Below, one piece after another: positions 1 to 7,774 of a stretch of DNA of 19,037 nt. Position 1 is the first letter of the stretch. Each line of letters begins with the position of its first letter. Origin of the DNA: Gammaproteobacteria bacterium GWE2_37_16 (GTDB lineage: Bacteria > Pseudomonadota > Gammaproteobacteria > UBA9339). Under the pieces are notes generated by a model. It saw nothing but the letters and a program-made list of their open reading frames with translations. It was not told where the DNA came from and did not search any database. Position numbers and translations under genes: made by a program. Location: the NCBI GenBank assembly GCA_001801285.1, contig MGXG01000002.1, forward strand, positions 1 through 19,037, written 5' to 3'.

Positions 1-134
1 TAAATTATTTTGTTGAAAAAAATTAAATTACACTAGAAAGCTATGTCGTTCAATTTACTACATAAAAAGTTGAGAATCGCGTTAATTATTATGTTTTAAT
101 AACATTAAAGCCCAAATAATTTCTAGAGGTAAAT
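1..134. other. Leader region of the first gene
   Basis: AT-rich non-coding sequence up to the first start codon. AGAGG at 125-129 is a good ribosome binding site five bases before the ATG at 135. TTAAT pentamers occur at 82-86 and 96-100, but no convincing -35/-10 pair is visible. Confidence 0.4.
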
Positions 135-644
135 ATGTGTTTTTGTAATTTTTTTTGTTGTGGTAAAAAGGCACCTGAGCAGACTCCTTTGCTGGACGCT
201 CAAAGACAGGTAAGAAAAGTAGAAGTAAGTAGCGATTGTCTTTTTTTAATTTCCATTCTGAAAACAACAACCAGTCTGAATAAGGATAAAATAAAGGGTA
301 AATTTAGCGATACGTGTTATCTTTTTCCAATTTTGCGTTTAGCATATTATACAGTTATTTATGAGAGAACAAATGAAGAGTTGTTGGACGGAAGTTTTTT
401 ATCATCGTTATATGACATATTTAAGAAAAAATTACAATTGCAACCAATGACAAGTAAAGGGGATATGATGGATTCGGATTATATTATTGTTCCTCAAGAA
501 GCAAGTAAAGAAGTTAAAGTTTATATTAAAGTTGCTGCGGTGAAGAAAATGATGAGTAGGCTCCGTAAACAAATTAGCTCATCGTCAGTAATTGCACAAG
601 TGGCTCCATTCCCAAGTCAACCAGGGGCTTCATCCTCAAGTTGA
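135..644 (+). CDS. Unrecognised 169-residue protein with N-terminal cysteine cluster
   Basis: I do not recognise this protein. The start is supported by AGAGG five bases upstream of ATG. The N-terminus is unusual: Cys at residues 2, 4, 8 and 9, followed by Gly-Lys-Lys, so four cysteines fall in the first nine residues. There is no classical signal peptide or lipobox. The body is mixed charged/hydrophobic without obvious membrane segments. Two lysine-rich stretches are seen, and the last roughly 25 residues are rich in Ser, Pro and Ala and end in four serines. An N-terminal Cys cluster next to basic residues resembles eukaryotic S-acylation (palmitoylation) signals, and a flexible small-residue C-terminus is common among Dot/Icm substrates. 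Since the same window encodes a Dot/Icm apparatus, a secreted effector is a reasonable guess, but this is inference. It is convergent with murG, 24 bases away. Confidence 0.6.
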   Translation: MCFCNFFCCGKKAPEQTPLLDAQRQVRKVEVSSDCLFLISILKTTTSLNKDKIKGKFSDTCYLFPILRLAYYTVIYERTNEELLDGSFLSSLYDIFKKKLQLQPMTSKGDMMDSDYIIVPQEASKEVKVYIKVAAVKKMMSRLRKQISSSSVIAQVAPFPSQPGASSSS

Positions 645-668
645 GTAAATGCTTTTTTTGCTTTTAAG

Positions 669-1778
669 TTAAAGCTTCAATTCTTTTTTCAAATCGAGCT
701 TTATCAAGGAGCAAATAATTTTAACTCCATTTGGCATTTGATATTGCAATAATGCTTTTTGGCAATTTGCCAGGTCATTACTTAAGTCATAGATTTTTTC
801 TTGTAAAGTCTTGATATTTAAATCTTCTGGATAAATAACTGCGCTTAGCCCCAAATTTGCATAATGCTGTGCATTTAACAATTGGTCACCGCGGCTGGAT
901 TTTTGGGATAAAGGTAGTAAAAGATGGGGTTTTTTAAGCGCAAGCAGTTCGTGAACGGAATTCGCTCCGGCTCTTGAAATTACTAGATCGGAGCAGGCTA
1001 AAATGTGTGGCAATTCCTCGTGAAAATATTCGGATTGATGGTAATCTGGAAATTCATCAAAATTATAGTCGATTTTTCCTTTCCCGCAACTGTGTACAAT
1101 TTGAAAGTCTTTTTGTAATGCTGGTAATAATTCACGAATAAGTTTATTAACATCATCAGCTCCTAAGCCACCGCCTTGCACGAATATTACTTTTTTGTCG
1201 TTAGTAAAACCGCAAATTTTTCTTCCCAAAGCGGCATCACCTTTGAATAATTCAGGACGAATCGGTGTGCCGCTCCAAACTAATTTGTTTTTATACTTTG
1301 GGTTGATATATTTTTTTGTGTCCTCAAAGGTAAAACAGATTTTGCTTGCAAAAGGAAAGCTTAAGCGATTGGCAAGACCCGGCGAGTAATCAGATTCGTG
1401 AACGATGACAGGAATACGATACGCCCAAGCGGCAACAACAACTGGGAAAGCCACAAAACCGCCTTTGGAAAAAACCATATGAGGGCGTATTTTCCAGCAC
1501 AAAAAATAAGCATTTATAATACCAAAGAATATCTTTAAAGGATCGATAAAATTCTGCCAGCTGAAATAACGGCGTAGTTTACCTGTTGGAATAGAGAAAT
1601 AGGGAATTTTAATTTTTTGTACAATATGTTTTTCTTGTCCGTTTTTTGATCCTATGTAAAATATTTTCCAACCTTCTTTTTTTAATTCGGCAATTAGTGC
1701 CAAATTCGGAGTGACATGACCTGCCGATCCGCCTCCGGTGAAAATAATCCTTTTATTGTTTTGTGTGGTTTTTTTCAT
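669..1778 (-). CDS. murG: MurG-type UDP-GlcNAc:undecaprenyl-PP-MurNAc-pentapeptide GlcNAc transferase
   Basis: Peripheral inner-membrane glycosyltransferase (GT28 family) that adds GlcNAc to lipid I to make lipid II for peptidoglycan. The N-terminal glycine-rich loop GGGSAGHVTPN (residues 15-25) corresponds to the MurG GGTGGH motif. SKGGFVAFPVV lies near residues 104-114 and HESD at 127-130. The C-terminal donor-binding domain has QGGGLGADDVN, HSCGKG and SRAGANSVHE with the conserved Glu, followed by GDQLLNA with the conserved Gln. At 369 residues it is slightly longer than the usual ~355. The wording of the motifs (GGGSAGHVTPN, GKLRRYF, SRGDQ) is that of the Bacillus-cereus-type MurG rather than the E. 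coli type. It stands alone, outside a division/cell-wall cluster, which fits an acquired or additional copy. The start is chosen for the coding N-terminus; no strong ribosome site is seen. Confidence 0.85.
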   Translation of the reverse strand: MKKTTQNNKRIIFTGGGSAGHVTPNLALIAELKKEGWKIFYIGSKNGQEKHIVQKIKIPYFSIPTGKLRRYFSWQNFIDPLKIFFGIINAYFLCWKIRPHMVFSKGGFVAFPVVVAAWAYRIPVIVHESDYSPGLANRLSFPFASKICFTFEDTKKYINPKYKNKLVWSGTPIRPELFKGDAALGRKICGFTNDKKVIFVQGGGLGADDVNKLIRELLPALQKDFQIVHSCGKGKIDYNFDEFPDYHQSEYFHEELPHILACSDLVISRAGANSVHELLALKKPHLLLPLSQKSSRGDQLLNAQHYANLGLSAVIYPEDLNIKTLQEKIYDLSNDLANCQKALLQYQMPNGVKIICSLIKLDLKKELKL

Positions 1779-1813
1779 GGATTTAATTGCGGGTAATTTT
1801 TTAAGTTTACTGG

Positions 1814-1851
1814 AATAACATGTTGAAAAATATAGTAATTATATTTGCATA
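1814..1851. repeat. 38-base dispersed repeat, copy A
   Basis: Ungapped comparison with 4613-4650 gives 31 of 38 identical bases. The first 13 bases (containing the palindrome AACATGTT) and the last ten (ending TTTGCATA) are the conserved parts. Copy A lies upstream of murG (minus strand) and copy B directly upstream of infB (plus strand), so the orientation relative to the gene differs. Confidence 0.6.
1838..1843 (-). promoter_or_regulatory. Possible -10 box of murG
   Basis: On the minus strand this reads TATAAT exactly, about 60 bases before the murG start. The candidate -35 seventeen bases further upstream (TAACCA) is poor, so the call rests on the -10 alone. It lies inside a 38-base repeat shared with the infB leader. 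Confidence 0.3.
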
Positions 1852-1981
1852 AAATGGTAGTGGTTATCATTGAAGTTGACTGATTAATTATAATCTTAAG
1901 CTGGTTATCTTTTATGTGGTTAACCTTTAAAGGTGAATGTTTTCTTTTTGTTGATGGAAGTTTCAGATTTGGGACTCCTCT

Positions 1982-2083
1982 CCCGCCCCAGCTTCAGTAT
2001 AGAGTGTAATTTTTTTTAGCGCAATATCGTAGTTTTTACGGTATTGTGAAACTAATTTTTTTCTAAAACGAAGTTGGGGTAGG
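1982..2083. repeat. Nested inverted repeat (hairpin within hairpin)
   Basis: The outer arms are 1982-1995 (ending CCCCAGCTTC) and 2070-2083 (starting GAAGTTGGGG): 14 positions with one mismatch and two G-T pairs. The inner hairpin is CAATATCGTA (2022-2031), loop GTTTT, TACGGTATTG (2037-2046): ten pairs, one of them G-T. The inner decamer recurs in the miniature elements elsewhere in the window. Confidence 0.6.
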
Positions 2084-2354
2084 TGGTGATCTCATTTTTT
2101 GATATTTATGAAGGATGTGAGTTTTTATGATTGGTTGATTTTTAACTACTTTTTAACGATAAAGTATCGATTCTTAGGGCGTAACTTGAAAGTTTTCAAA
2201 CTGTTTGATTTTTTAATATTTTTTCGTTACAATACAACAAGTTTTAATTAGATTGAAATTGTTAAGATGGATGGTTTATGTAAATTTGCACCATTAAATA
2301 TCGTACTCAAGAGCGCATCATACCAGAGATGCATGTAATTTAAGTTTGAGTTGT

Positions 2355-2431
<77 letters not shown>

Positions 2432-2452
2432 AATGTTGGGATTGAAATATAG

Positions 2453-2476
2453 AGTGGGCCGAGTGCCCATTTTTTA
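2453..2476 (+). terminator. Terminator or attenuator between tRNA-Met and rimP
   Basis: The stem AGTGGGC (2453-2459), loop CGAGT, GCCCATT (2465-2471) forms seven pairs with one G-T, followed directly by a T run. It ends 16 bases before the rimP start, so it may end the tRNA transcript or attenuate read-through into rimP-nusA-infB. Confidence 0.75.
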
Positions 2477-2491
2477 TATCCAAAAAAATTT

Positions 2492-2962
2492 ATGAATAAA
2501 GAATTACGCAAAAAATTAGATGATTTGATTATTCCAGTAGTGAATGCCATGGGGTATGAGCTTTGGGGAATCGAATTAAAGCCAACTTCAGCGGGAAATA
2601 TCCTGAGTGTTTACATTGAAGCGGAAGCAGGAGTGACGCTGGATGATTGCGGTCGTATCAGCCACCAGATTAGCGGGCTTTTGGATGTGGAAGATCCGAT
2701 TAATGTTAAGTATAATTTAGAAGTTTCGTCTCCTGGGTTAGATAGAACTTTGTTTACCGTTGATCAGTATAAGCGTCTGATCGGTAAAAATGTGCATGTA
2801 AGGCTTATTGCTTCAGCACCAGGGGAGCGTCGTAATTATGTTGGTAAGCTAGTTGCAGTTACAGATGGCGAAATTTGCGTGGATGTTGATGGGGAAAAGG
2901 TTGATTTTACATTTGATAAAATAGAAAGAACAAATTTGGTACCGTCACTAGCTAAAAAGTGA
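2492..2962 (+). CDS. rimP: Ribosome maturation factor RimP
   Basis: Cytoplasmic factor needed for 30S subunit maturation. The protein has 156 residues, close to the family's usual ~150. The N-terminal half (DDLIIPVVNAMGYELWGIEL, then YIEAEAGVTLDDCGRIS) and the hallmark VSSPGLDRTLF around residues 84-94 are typical; a small Sm-like C-terminal domain follows. It is the first protein gene of the rimP-nusA-infB group, placed after initiator tRNA-Met as in E. coli. No clear Shine-Dalgarno sequence precedes the ATG: the leader is A/T only, directly after the terminator-like hairpin, so translation may be weak or its start structure-dependent. Confidence 0.95.
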   Translation: MNKELRKKLDDLIIPVVNAMGYELWGIELKPTSAGNILSVYIEAEAGVTLDDCGRISHQISGLLDVEDPINVKYNLEVSSPGLDRTLFTVDQYKRLIGKNVHVRLIASAPGERRNYVGKLVAVTDGEICVDVDGEKVDFTFDKIERTNLVPSLAKK

Positions 2963-2970
2963 AAGGTTGT

Positions 2971-3040
2971 AACGCAGGCTAAAGGCTTGCGGCTAAGAAA
3001 TCATAGAACGCAGGTAAGACCTGTGACTACGAAATCATAG
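2971..3040. repeat. Tandem REP-like palindromic units behind rimP
   Basis: Two head-to-tail units, 2971-3006 and 3007-3040. Both begin AACGCAGG and end GAAATCATAG. Each contains a small hairpin (for example CGCAGGC/GCTTGCG and CAGGT/ACCTG). They fill the rimP-nusA gap, ending eight bases before the nusA ribosome site. Related sequence occurs behind nusA and recA. Confidence 0.7.
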
Positions 3041-3059
3041 AAATTAAGAGGTTAGTTTT

Positions 3060-4547
3060 ATGAGTAAGGAAATATTATTAGTAGCTGATTCGATCGCTAA
3101 CGAGAAAGGCGTAGAAAAAGAAATCATCTTTCGGGCTATTGAAAAAGCTTTAGAGGCTGTTACGGCTAAACGCTATCCAGAACCAGTTGATATTAGAGTC
3201 GCAATCGATAGAAATAGTGGTGATTACGAAACTTTTCGCAGGTGGACGGTAATAGAGAATGAGGCTGAGATAGAGGAGCCAGGGAAGCAAATAGTGCTAA
3301 GCCAAGCTTTGGAAAATGATTCTGAGTTAGAAGTGGGTGATGTTGTTGAAGAAAAAGTTGAATCAGAAAAATTTGGTCGAATTGCTGCACAACAGGCGAA
3401 ACAAGTTATTGTACGTGAAATTCGCCATGCAGAGCGCGCAGAAACCGCTAAATCTTACCATGACAAAATTGGTTCTTTATTGTCGGGAGTGGTGAAAAAA
3501 GTCACTCGTGATTATATTTTGCTTGATATGGGCGGTAATGTTGAGGCGATCCTTACCAAGGACTCAATGATTCCACACGATGAAATCAGAAATGGCGATC
3601 GTGCGCGTGGTATTTTATATGCTTTAAATGATGACGATAAAGGTCCTTTGCTGTCCCTTAGTCGTACGCATAAAGCGATGTTAGTGGAATTGTTCAAAAT
3701 AGAGGTTCCTGAAATTGGCGAGGAAGTTATCGAGATCAAAGCAGCTGCAAGAGACCCTGGTTCGCGTGCAAAAATTGCCGTTAAAACCAATGATGGTAGG
3801 ATTGATCCGATAGGTGCTTGTATTGGTATTCGAGGTTCTCGTGTGCAAACTGTTTCTAACGAGCTTGGGGGAGAGCGTATTGATATCGTTCTTTGGGATG
3901 ATAATCCTGCTCAGTTAGTTGTAAACGCTATGGCTCCTGCTGAAATATCTTCTATTGTGGTGGATGAAGCTAAAAAAAGCATGGATATTGGAGTAAGGGA
4001 AGATCAACTTGCTTTAGCGATTGGACGTAGTGGGCAAAATGTTCGTTTGGCAAGTGAGTTATCAGGCTGGAAATTGAATGTTTTGACTGAAGCCGACATA
4101 GCCAAGAAAAGTGTTGATGAAGGTAAAAAGGGTGTTGATCTTTTTATAGAATTTTTGGATGTGGATGAAGATTTGGCAAAAGTTTTGGTGCAGGAAGGAT
4201 TTAAGACTTTAGAAGATGTTGCTTATGTACCGGAAAAGGAAATGTTGGCAATTGAAGGATTTGACAAAGAATTGGTTGCGGAAATACGTGGTCGTGCACA
4301 TAACGCTTTATTAAAGCAGGCTTTGACCAGCAAAATCGAGGTTGGAGCTGCTGAACCAGCTGCAGATCTTTTGGAAATGGAAGGGATGTCCAGGCATTTG
4401 GCTTATGTTTTAGCCGGACGAGGTATTGTTACGCGTGAAGATTTGGCTGATCAGGCGGTTGATGATCTTAGTGATATAGAAGAGTTAGACAAAAAGCAGG
4501 CGGCTAAACTGATTATGACAGCGAGGAAAATCTGGTTTGATAATTGA
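3060..4547 (+). CDS. nusA: Transcription termination/antitermination factor NusA
   Basis: RNA polymerase- and RNA-binding elongation factor that modulates pausing, termination and antitermination. Its 495 residues equal the E. coli length. In order: the N-terminal polymerase-binding domain (1 to about 130, with the family phrase EKALEAVTAKRYPEPVD), an S1 domain (about 135-200), two KH domains (about 230-345; GACIGIRGSRVQ and AIGRSGQNVRLASELSGW are the RNA-binding loops), then two acidic C-terminal repeats (about 365-490), the gammaproteobacterial form. AGAGG about nine bases upstream of ATG supports the start. It sits between rimP and infB as in most proteobacteria, separated from rimP by REP-like repeats. 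Confidence 0.97.
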   Translation: MSKEILLVADSIANEKGVEKEIIFRAIEKALEAVTAKRYPEPVDIRVAIDRNSGDYETFRRWTVIENEAEIEEPGKQIVLSQALENDSELEVGDVVEEKVESEKFGRIAAQQAKQVIVREIRHAERAETAKSYHDKIGSLLSGVVKKVTRDYILLDMGGNVEAILTKDSMIPHDEIRNGDRARGILYALNDDDKGPLLSLSRTHKAMLVELFKIEVPEIGEEVIEIKAAARDPGSRAKIAVKTNDGRIDPIGACIGIRGSRVQTVSNELGGERIDIVLWDDNPAQLVVNAMAPAEISSIVVDEAKKSMDIGVREDQLALAIGRSGQNVRLASELSGWKLNVLTEADIAKKSVDEGKKGVDLFIEFLDVDEDLAKVLVQEGFKTLEDVAYVPEKEMLAIEGFDKELVAEIRGRAHNALLKQALTSKIEVGAAEPAADLLEMEGMSRHLAYVLAGRGIVTREDLADQAVDDLSDIEELDKKQAAKLIMTARKIWFDN

Positions 4548-4556
4548 TTTGGTATG

Positions 4557-4586
4557 CGTAAGTCTGCGGCTACGGGCTGTACGGTG
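4557..4586. repeat. Partial REP-like sequence behind nusA
   Basis: GTAAGTCTGCGGCTACGGG beginning at 4558 matches the right half of the palindrome behind recA (GTCTGCG, then GGCTAC). It looks like a degenerate single unit of the same family. A weak ACGG/CCGT stem and a T-rich stretch follow (4581-4601), too poor to call a terminator. Confidence 0.45.
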
Positions 4587-4612
4587 TTTTCCGTTATTTT
4601 TAAAGGTTTAAG

Positions 4613-4650
4613 AATAACATGTTGATTTATAAAGCAATATTATTTGCATA
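4613..4650. repeat. 38-base dispersed repeat, copy B
   Basis: Shares 31 of 38 bases with 1814-1851, including the AACATGTT palindrome and the TTTGCATA end. It ends 12 bases before the infB start codon, so it forms part of the infB leader. Confidence 0.6.
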
Positions 4651-4662
4651 TCTTGGATAATT

Positions 4663-7167
4663 ATGAGCAAAATTACAGTCGAACAATTAGCTAAAGTAGT
4701 CGGTATTCCAGCTGAACAGTTGCTTGCTAAGTTGCGCGATGCCAACATATCAATAAAAGATACATCAGAAAGTATTACGGAAGAGCAAAAACAATCGCTC
4801 ATCGAATATTTGAAAGTAAGTAGTGTCCCAAGTGATGCTGGCGGCGCGAAAAAAATTACCTTACGTCGCAAAACTCCAAGCGAAGCTTTATCATCTGGCT
4901 CATCCAAGACTATTACTGTTCAGGTGCGTAAAAAACGTACCTATGATGTGGATAGTGAGTTAGCAGAAGCAAAACGTCGTGCTGAAGAAGAAAAAGCTGA
5001 GAAATTGCGCAAGCAGGCAGAAAAGGAAAAATTGCGTTTGGAGCAGGAGCTGTTGCAAAAAGAGTTAGAGGAGAAACAGCTTGCTTTGGAAAAAAAACGC
5101 CAGGAAGCTTTGGAAGCTAAGGCAGTTACTTCCACTGTAAAAGCTCAAACAGAAAAATCTATAGAGCAAGGAGTTTCTGTTGAGAAAATAAAACAAGAGG
5201 AAGTGAAAAAAGAGGTTAAGGAAGAAAAGCCAGCAGAACGTGTTGAAAAGAAAGATAAAGAAATAGCGCCAAAAGTAGAAAAGTACGTTTTTAAAAAAGT
5301 AACAAAACCCACTTCTTATCACGCCCATCCAGCTAAATCTAAAGATCATCGCTCGAAAGATAATAGAGGATATGCTCAGCAGCAAGTACAAAAACAGCCT
5401 GTTGCGCCTATTATACGTGAAGTGAGTATTCCTGAAACGATCACCGTTTCGGAGCTAGCGCAAAAAATGGCGGTGAAAGCTACGGAAGTAATTAAGCATC
5501 TTATGAAAATGGGAGCGATGGTTACGATTAATCAAGTTATCGATCAGGATACAGCTACGTTAGTTGTTGAGGAAATGGGGCATATCGCTAAGCCATTAAA
5601 AGAAAACGCACTTGAGGAAGGTTTGCAAATAGCAAGAGGAGCTAGTGCTGCTGAATCGGTTTTTAGAGCCCCTGTTGTTACTATCATGGGGCATGTTGAT
5701 CATGGTAAAACTTCTTTGCTCGACTATATTCGCCGTACCAAAGTTACGGCTTCGGAGGCTGGCGGTATTACGCAACATATTGGTGCCTATCATGTCAACA
5801 CCGAACGCGGTATGATAACTTTTTTAGATACACCAGGTCACGAAGCTTTTACTGCAATGCGTGCTCGCGGTGCAAAAGTTACCGATATTATTATTCTTGT
5901 TGTCGCAGCCGATGATGGTGTTATGCCACAAACTATTGAAGCCATACATCATGCTAGAGCGGCTAAGGTTCCAATGATTGTTGCGGTTAATAAAATAGAT
6001 AAACCTGATGCTGATCCTGAGCGTGTTAGAAATGAATTGCTTAAATATGAAGTTGTAGCTGAAGAATGGGGTGGGGACACTATGTTTCAGCCAATTTCTG
6101 CAAAGATTGGAACTGGTGTTGATAAGTTGCTTGATTCTGTTTTGGTTTTAGCAGAAGTTTTAGAGTTAAAAGCCCCAACTGCTTGTACTGCTCATGGTGT
6201 GGTTATCGAGTCACGTCTAGATAAGGGTTTAGGACCAGTTGCGACGGTTTTAGTGCAGAGTGGCACTTTACGTTCAGGAGATATTTTGTTAGCTGGTTTA
6301 CACTATGGTCGTGTGCGCAGCATGATTGGTGATAATGGGATTAGGACTACTGAAGCAGGACCATCAATACCCGTGGAAGTGTTAGGTTTGTCTGGTGCTC
6401 CAGCGGCAGGTGATGAAGCTATTGTTGTTGTGGATGAAAGGAAAGCTCGTGAGGTAGCATTATTTAGACAGGGTAAATACCGTGAAGTGAAACTTGCCAG
6501 ACAGCAAACAGCAAAATTAGAGAATATTTTTTCGCGTATGGAAGAAGATGGAGTTAAGACGCTGAATGTGATTATAAAAGGTGATGTGCAAGGGTCAGTG
6601 GAAGCTATCAATGATACGTTAAATAAACTTTCTACCAATGAGGTGAAAATTAAAATTGTTGCCAGTGGTGTTGGTGGAATCAACGAGTCAGATGTTAATT
6701 TAGCTATGGCTTCACATGGAGTTATCATAGGATTTAACGTTCGTGCCGATGCTACAGCGCGTCGTGTGGCAGAAAAAGATGGTGTTGAGTTGCGCTATTA
6801 CAGCATCATTTATCAATTGGTTGATGATATTAGAGCTGCGATGAGTGGTATGCTTGCCCCAACTATTGAAGAGCAGATTTTGGGTCTTGCGGAGGTTCGT
6901 GAAGTTTTCCGTTCCTCCAAGTTTGGTTCAATTGCGGGTTGTATGGTTATTGAGGGTGCAATTAAACGCAACAGTTTGGCGCGTGTTTTGCGTGACCACG
7001 TTGTTATATATAGTGGTGAATTAGAATCATTACGTCGTTTCAAGGATGATATTAGCGAAGCACGTGCCGGTATGGATTGTGGTATGGGTATCAAAAACTA
7101 CAACGACATCAAAGTTGGTGATCAGATTGAAGTCTACAAGACGGTGCTGGTGAAGAGAAAACTATAA
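4663..7167 (+). CDS. infB: Translation initiation factor IF-2
   Basis: GTPase that brings initiator fMet-tRNA to the 30S subunit and promotes subunit joining. It has 834 residues (E. coli 890). An N-terminal IF2-N helix domain (1-50) is followed by a long charged, Lys/Glu-rich coiled linker (about 90-240). A second IF2-N domain lies at about 262-310. The GTPase domain has GHVDHGKT at 343-350, DTPGH at 389-393 and NKID at 443-446. Domains II, III and the C-terminal tRNA-binding domain follow (GVGGINESDVNLA, then MDCGMGIKNYNDIKVGD near the end). Only a weak GGA precedes the ATG. The usual partners rbfA, truB, rpsO and pnp do not follow; a miniature repeat element begins 44 bases after the stop. 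Confidence 0.97.
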   Translation: MSKITVEQLAKVVGIPAEQLLAKLRDANISIKDTSESITEEQKQSLIEYLKVSSVPSDAGGAKKITLRRKTPSEALSSGSSKTITVQVRKKRTYDVDSELAEAKRRAEEEKAEKLRKQAEKEKLRLEQELLQKELEEKQLALEKKRQEALEAKAVTSTVKAQTEKSIEQGVSVEKIKQEEVKKEVKEEKPAERVEKKDKEIAPKVEKYVFKKVTKPTSYHAHPAKSKDHRSKDNRGYAQQQVQKQPVAPIIREVSIPETITVSELAQKMAVKATEVIKHLMKMGAMVTINQVIDQDTATLVVEEMGHIAKPLKENALEEGLQIARGASAAESVFRAPVVTIMGHVDHGKTSLLDYIRRTKVTASEAGGITQHIGAYHVNTERGMITFLDTPGHEAFTAMRARGAKVTDIIILVVAADDGVMPQTIEAIHHARAAKVPMIVAVNKIDKPDADPERVRNELLKYEVVAEEWGGDTMFQPISAKIGTGVDKLLDSVLVLAEVLELKAPTACTAHGVVIESRLDKGLGPVATVLVQSGTLRSGDILLAGLHYGRVRSMIGDNGIRTTEAGPSIPVEVLGLSGAPAAGDEAIVVVDERKAREVALFRQGKYREVKLARQQTAKLENIFSRMEEDGVKTLNVIIKGDVQGSVEAINDTLNKLSTNEVKIKIVASGVGGINESDVNLAMASHGVIIGFNVRADATARRVAEKDGVELRYYSIIYQLVDDIRAAMSGMLAPTIEEQILGLAEVREVFRSSKFGSIAGCMVIEGAIKRNSLARVLRDHVVIYSGELESLRRFKDDISEARAGMDCGMGIKNYNDIKVGDQIEVYKTVLVKRKL

Positions 7168-7211
7168 AAAGTAATTAAACGCTTGGGAATTTTAAATTTC
7201 CTAGATAAGTG

Positions 7212-7399
7212 CTCAAAAAGTTAGGGTAAGATCAGGTAAAATTTCAAATCACCGTATTGATAAACCTAAAAATTCCTGTATTCTAATTCGGGTGGCAGGG
7301 TGGGGAAGGCTCAGTGCATCCCACCGTCCCACCCCAAAAAATACAGCAATTTTTTCATTCTAACAATACCGTATTTTAAAATTCCCCATAGTTTTTGAT
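7212..7399. mobile_element. Miniature inverted-repeat element, long copy
   Basis: Non-coding element with terminal inverted repeats: CTCAAAAAGTTAGGG at the left (from 7212), and at the right CCCATAGTTTTTGA (to about 7398), whose complement reads TCAAAAACTATGGG. It aligns with the element at 16055-16148 in its left end, in the middle (TTGATAAA..CTxAAAA...CCTGTATT) and in its right third (AACAATACxGTATTTT). Unlike that copy it carries a central G-rich/C-rich hairpin. It lies between infB and recA, where the rbfA group would be expected. Confidence 0.65.
7277..7346. repeat. Large G-rich/C-rich hairpin inside the miniature element
   Basis: Outer arms CTGTATT (7277-7283) and AATACAG (7340-7346). 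The inner arms begin GGGTGGCAGGG at 7290 and end TCCCACCC at 7334: 15 positions with two mismatches around a 15-base loop. Its base composition contrasts strongly with the AT-rich surroundings. No T run follows, so an ordinary terminator is unlikely. Confidence 0.6.
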
Positions 7400-7774
7400 T
7401 TGAAAAGTTACATTTTCCAAGGATAAGATATTTATTTATGTGGTAATTTAATTCACATAAAAACTTCCTTAGTGCATGATGTTTTTTTATTTCTTCCTAT
7501 CAGCACTTGGTCTCAATTACTACCTTTTCCTAACTCATTAATTCAAAATTTCTTAACTACGGTATTGTATCAAACAAATTTATGTAATAATGTGCTGTAA
7601 GCATATTTAAGAGATAAATATAAATTGTATATGCAATGAATTTTTTATTTTTTTAATATATTGCTTTGTAAGTAAATAATATTTACATATCTACTATCAA
7701 AGGTAGTTTTGATCATTATTGCGTAGTGATTCGCTAATTCAACATTAAAAATTTCCAAAAAGAGGTAACATCGT

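Larger units (their letters stand above)
1779..2354. other. 575-base intergenic region between murG and tRNA-Met
   Basis: No open frame of note on either strand. It contains the 38-base repeat (1814-1851), a perfect 12-base palindrome ACCTTTAAAGGT (1923-1934), a nested inverted repeat (1982-2083), and then AT-rich sequence up to the tRNA. It should hold the divergent promoters of murG and of the tRNA, but no convincing tRNA promoter could be picked out. Confidence 0.6.
7168..7774. other. 607-base AT-rich gap between infB and recA
   Basis: No gene seen on either strand. It holds a miniature inverted-repeat element (7212-7399), a perfect eight-pair inverted repeat TTTATGTG/CACATAAA (7435-7442 and 7454-7461), an isolated TACGGTATTG (7558-7567), and a six-pair hairpin ATCAAA/TTTGAT (7696-7701 and 7708-7713) about 60 bases before recA. 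The recA promoter must lie here, but no clear -35/-10 pair and no CTGT-N8-ACAG LexA box were found. AGAGG sits nine bases before the recA ATG. Confidence 0.6.

Noticed and set aside
80..106. Possible PmrA-type tandem TTAAT site before the first gene
   Set aside because: The pentamers start 14 bases apart instead of the roughly 11-base period of the known Legionella site, and TTAAT is frequent in such AT-rich DNA.
2971..3040. CRISPR-like array
   Set aside because: Only two unequal palindromic units without spacers of constant length, and no cas genes in the window.
4576..4602. Rho-independent terminator behind nusA
   Set aside because: The stem is only four pairs (ACGG/CCGT) with a six-base loop, and nusA and infB are expected to be co-transcribed.
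6303..6728. Minus-strand open frame of 141 codons inside infB
   Set aside because: It is antisense to the well-conserved C-terminal half of IF-2; composition is that of a reversed coding strand.
7601..7774. A sigma-70 promoter for recA
   Set aside because: Several half-matches (TTGCTT with TACATA, TTGTAT with T-rich boxes) exist, but none has both good boxes and spacing in this very AT-rich stretch.
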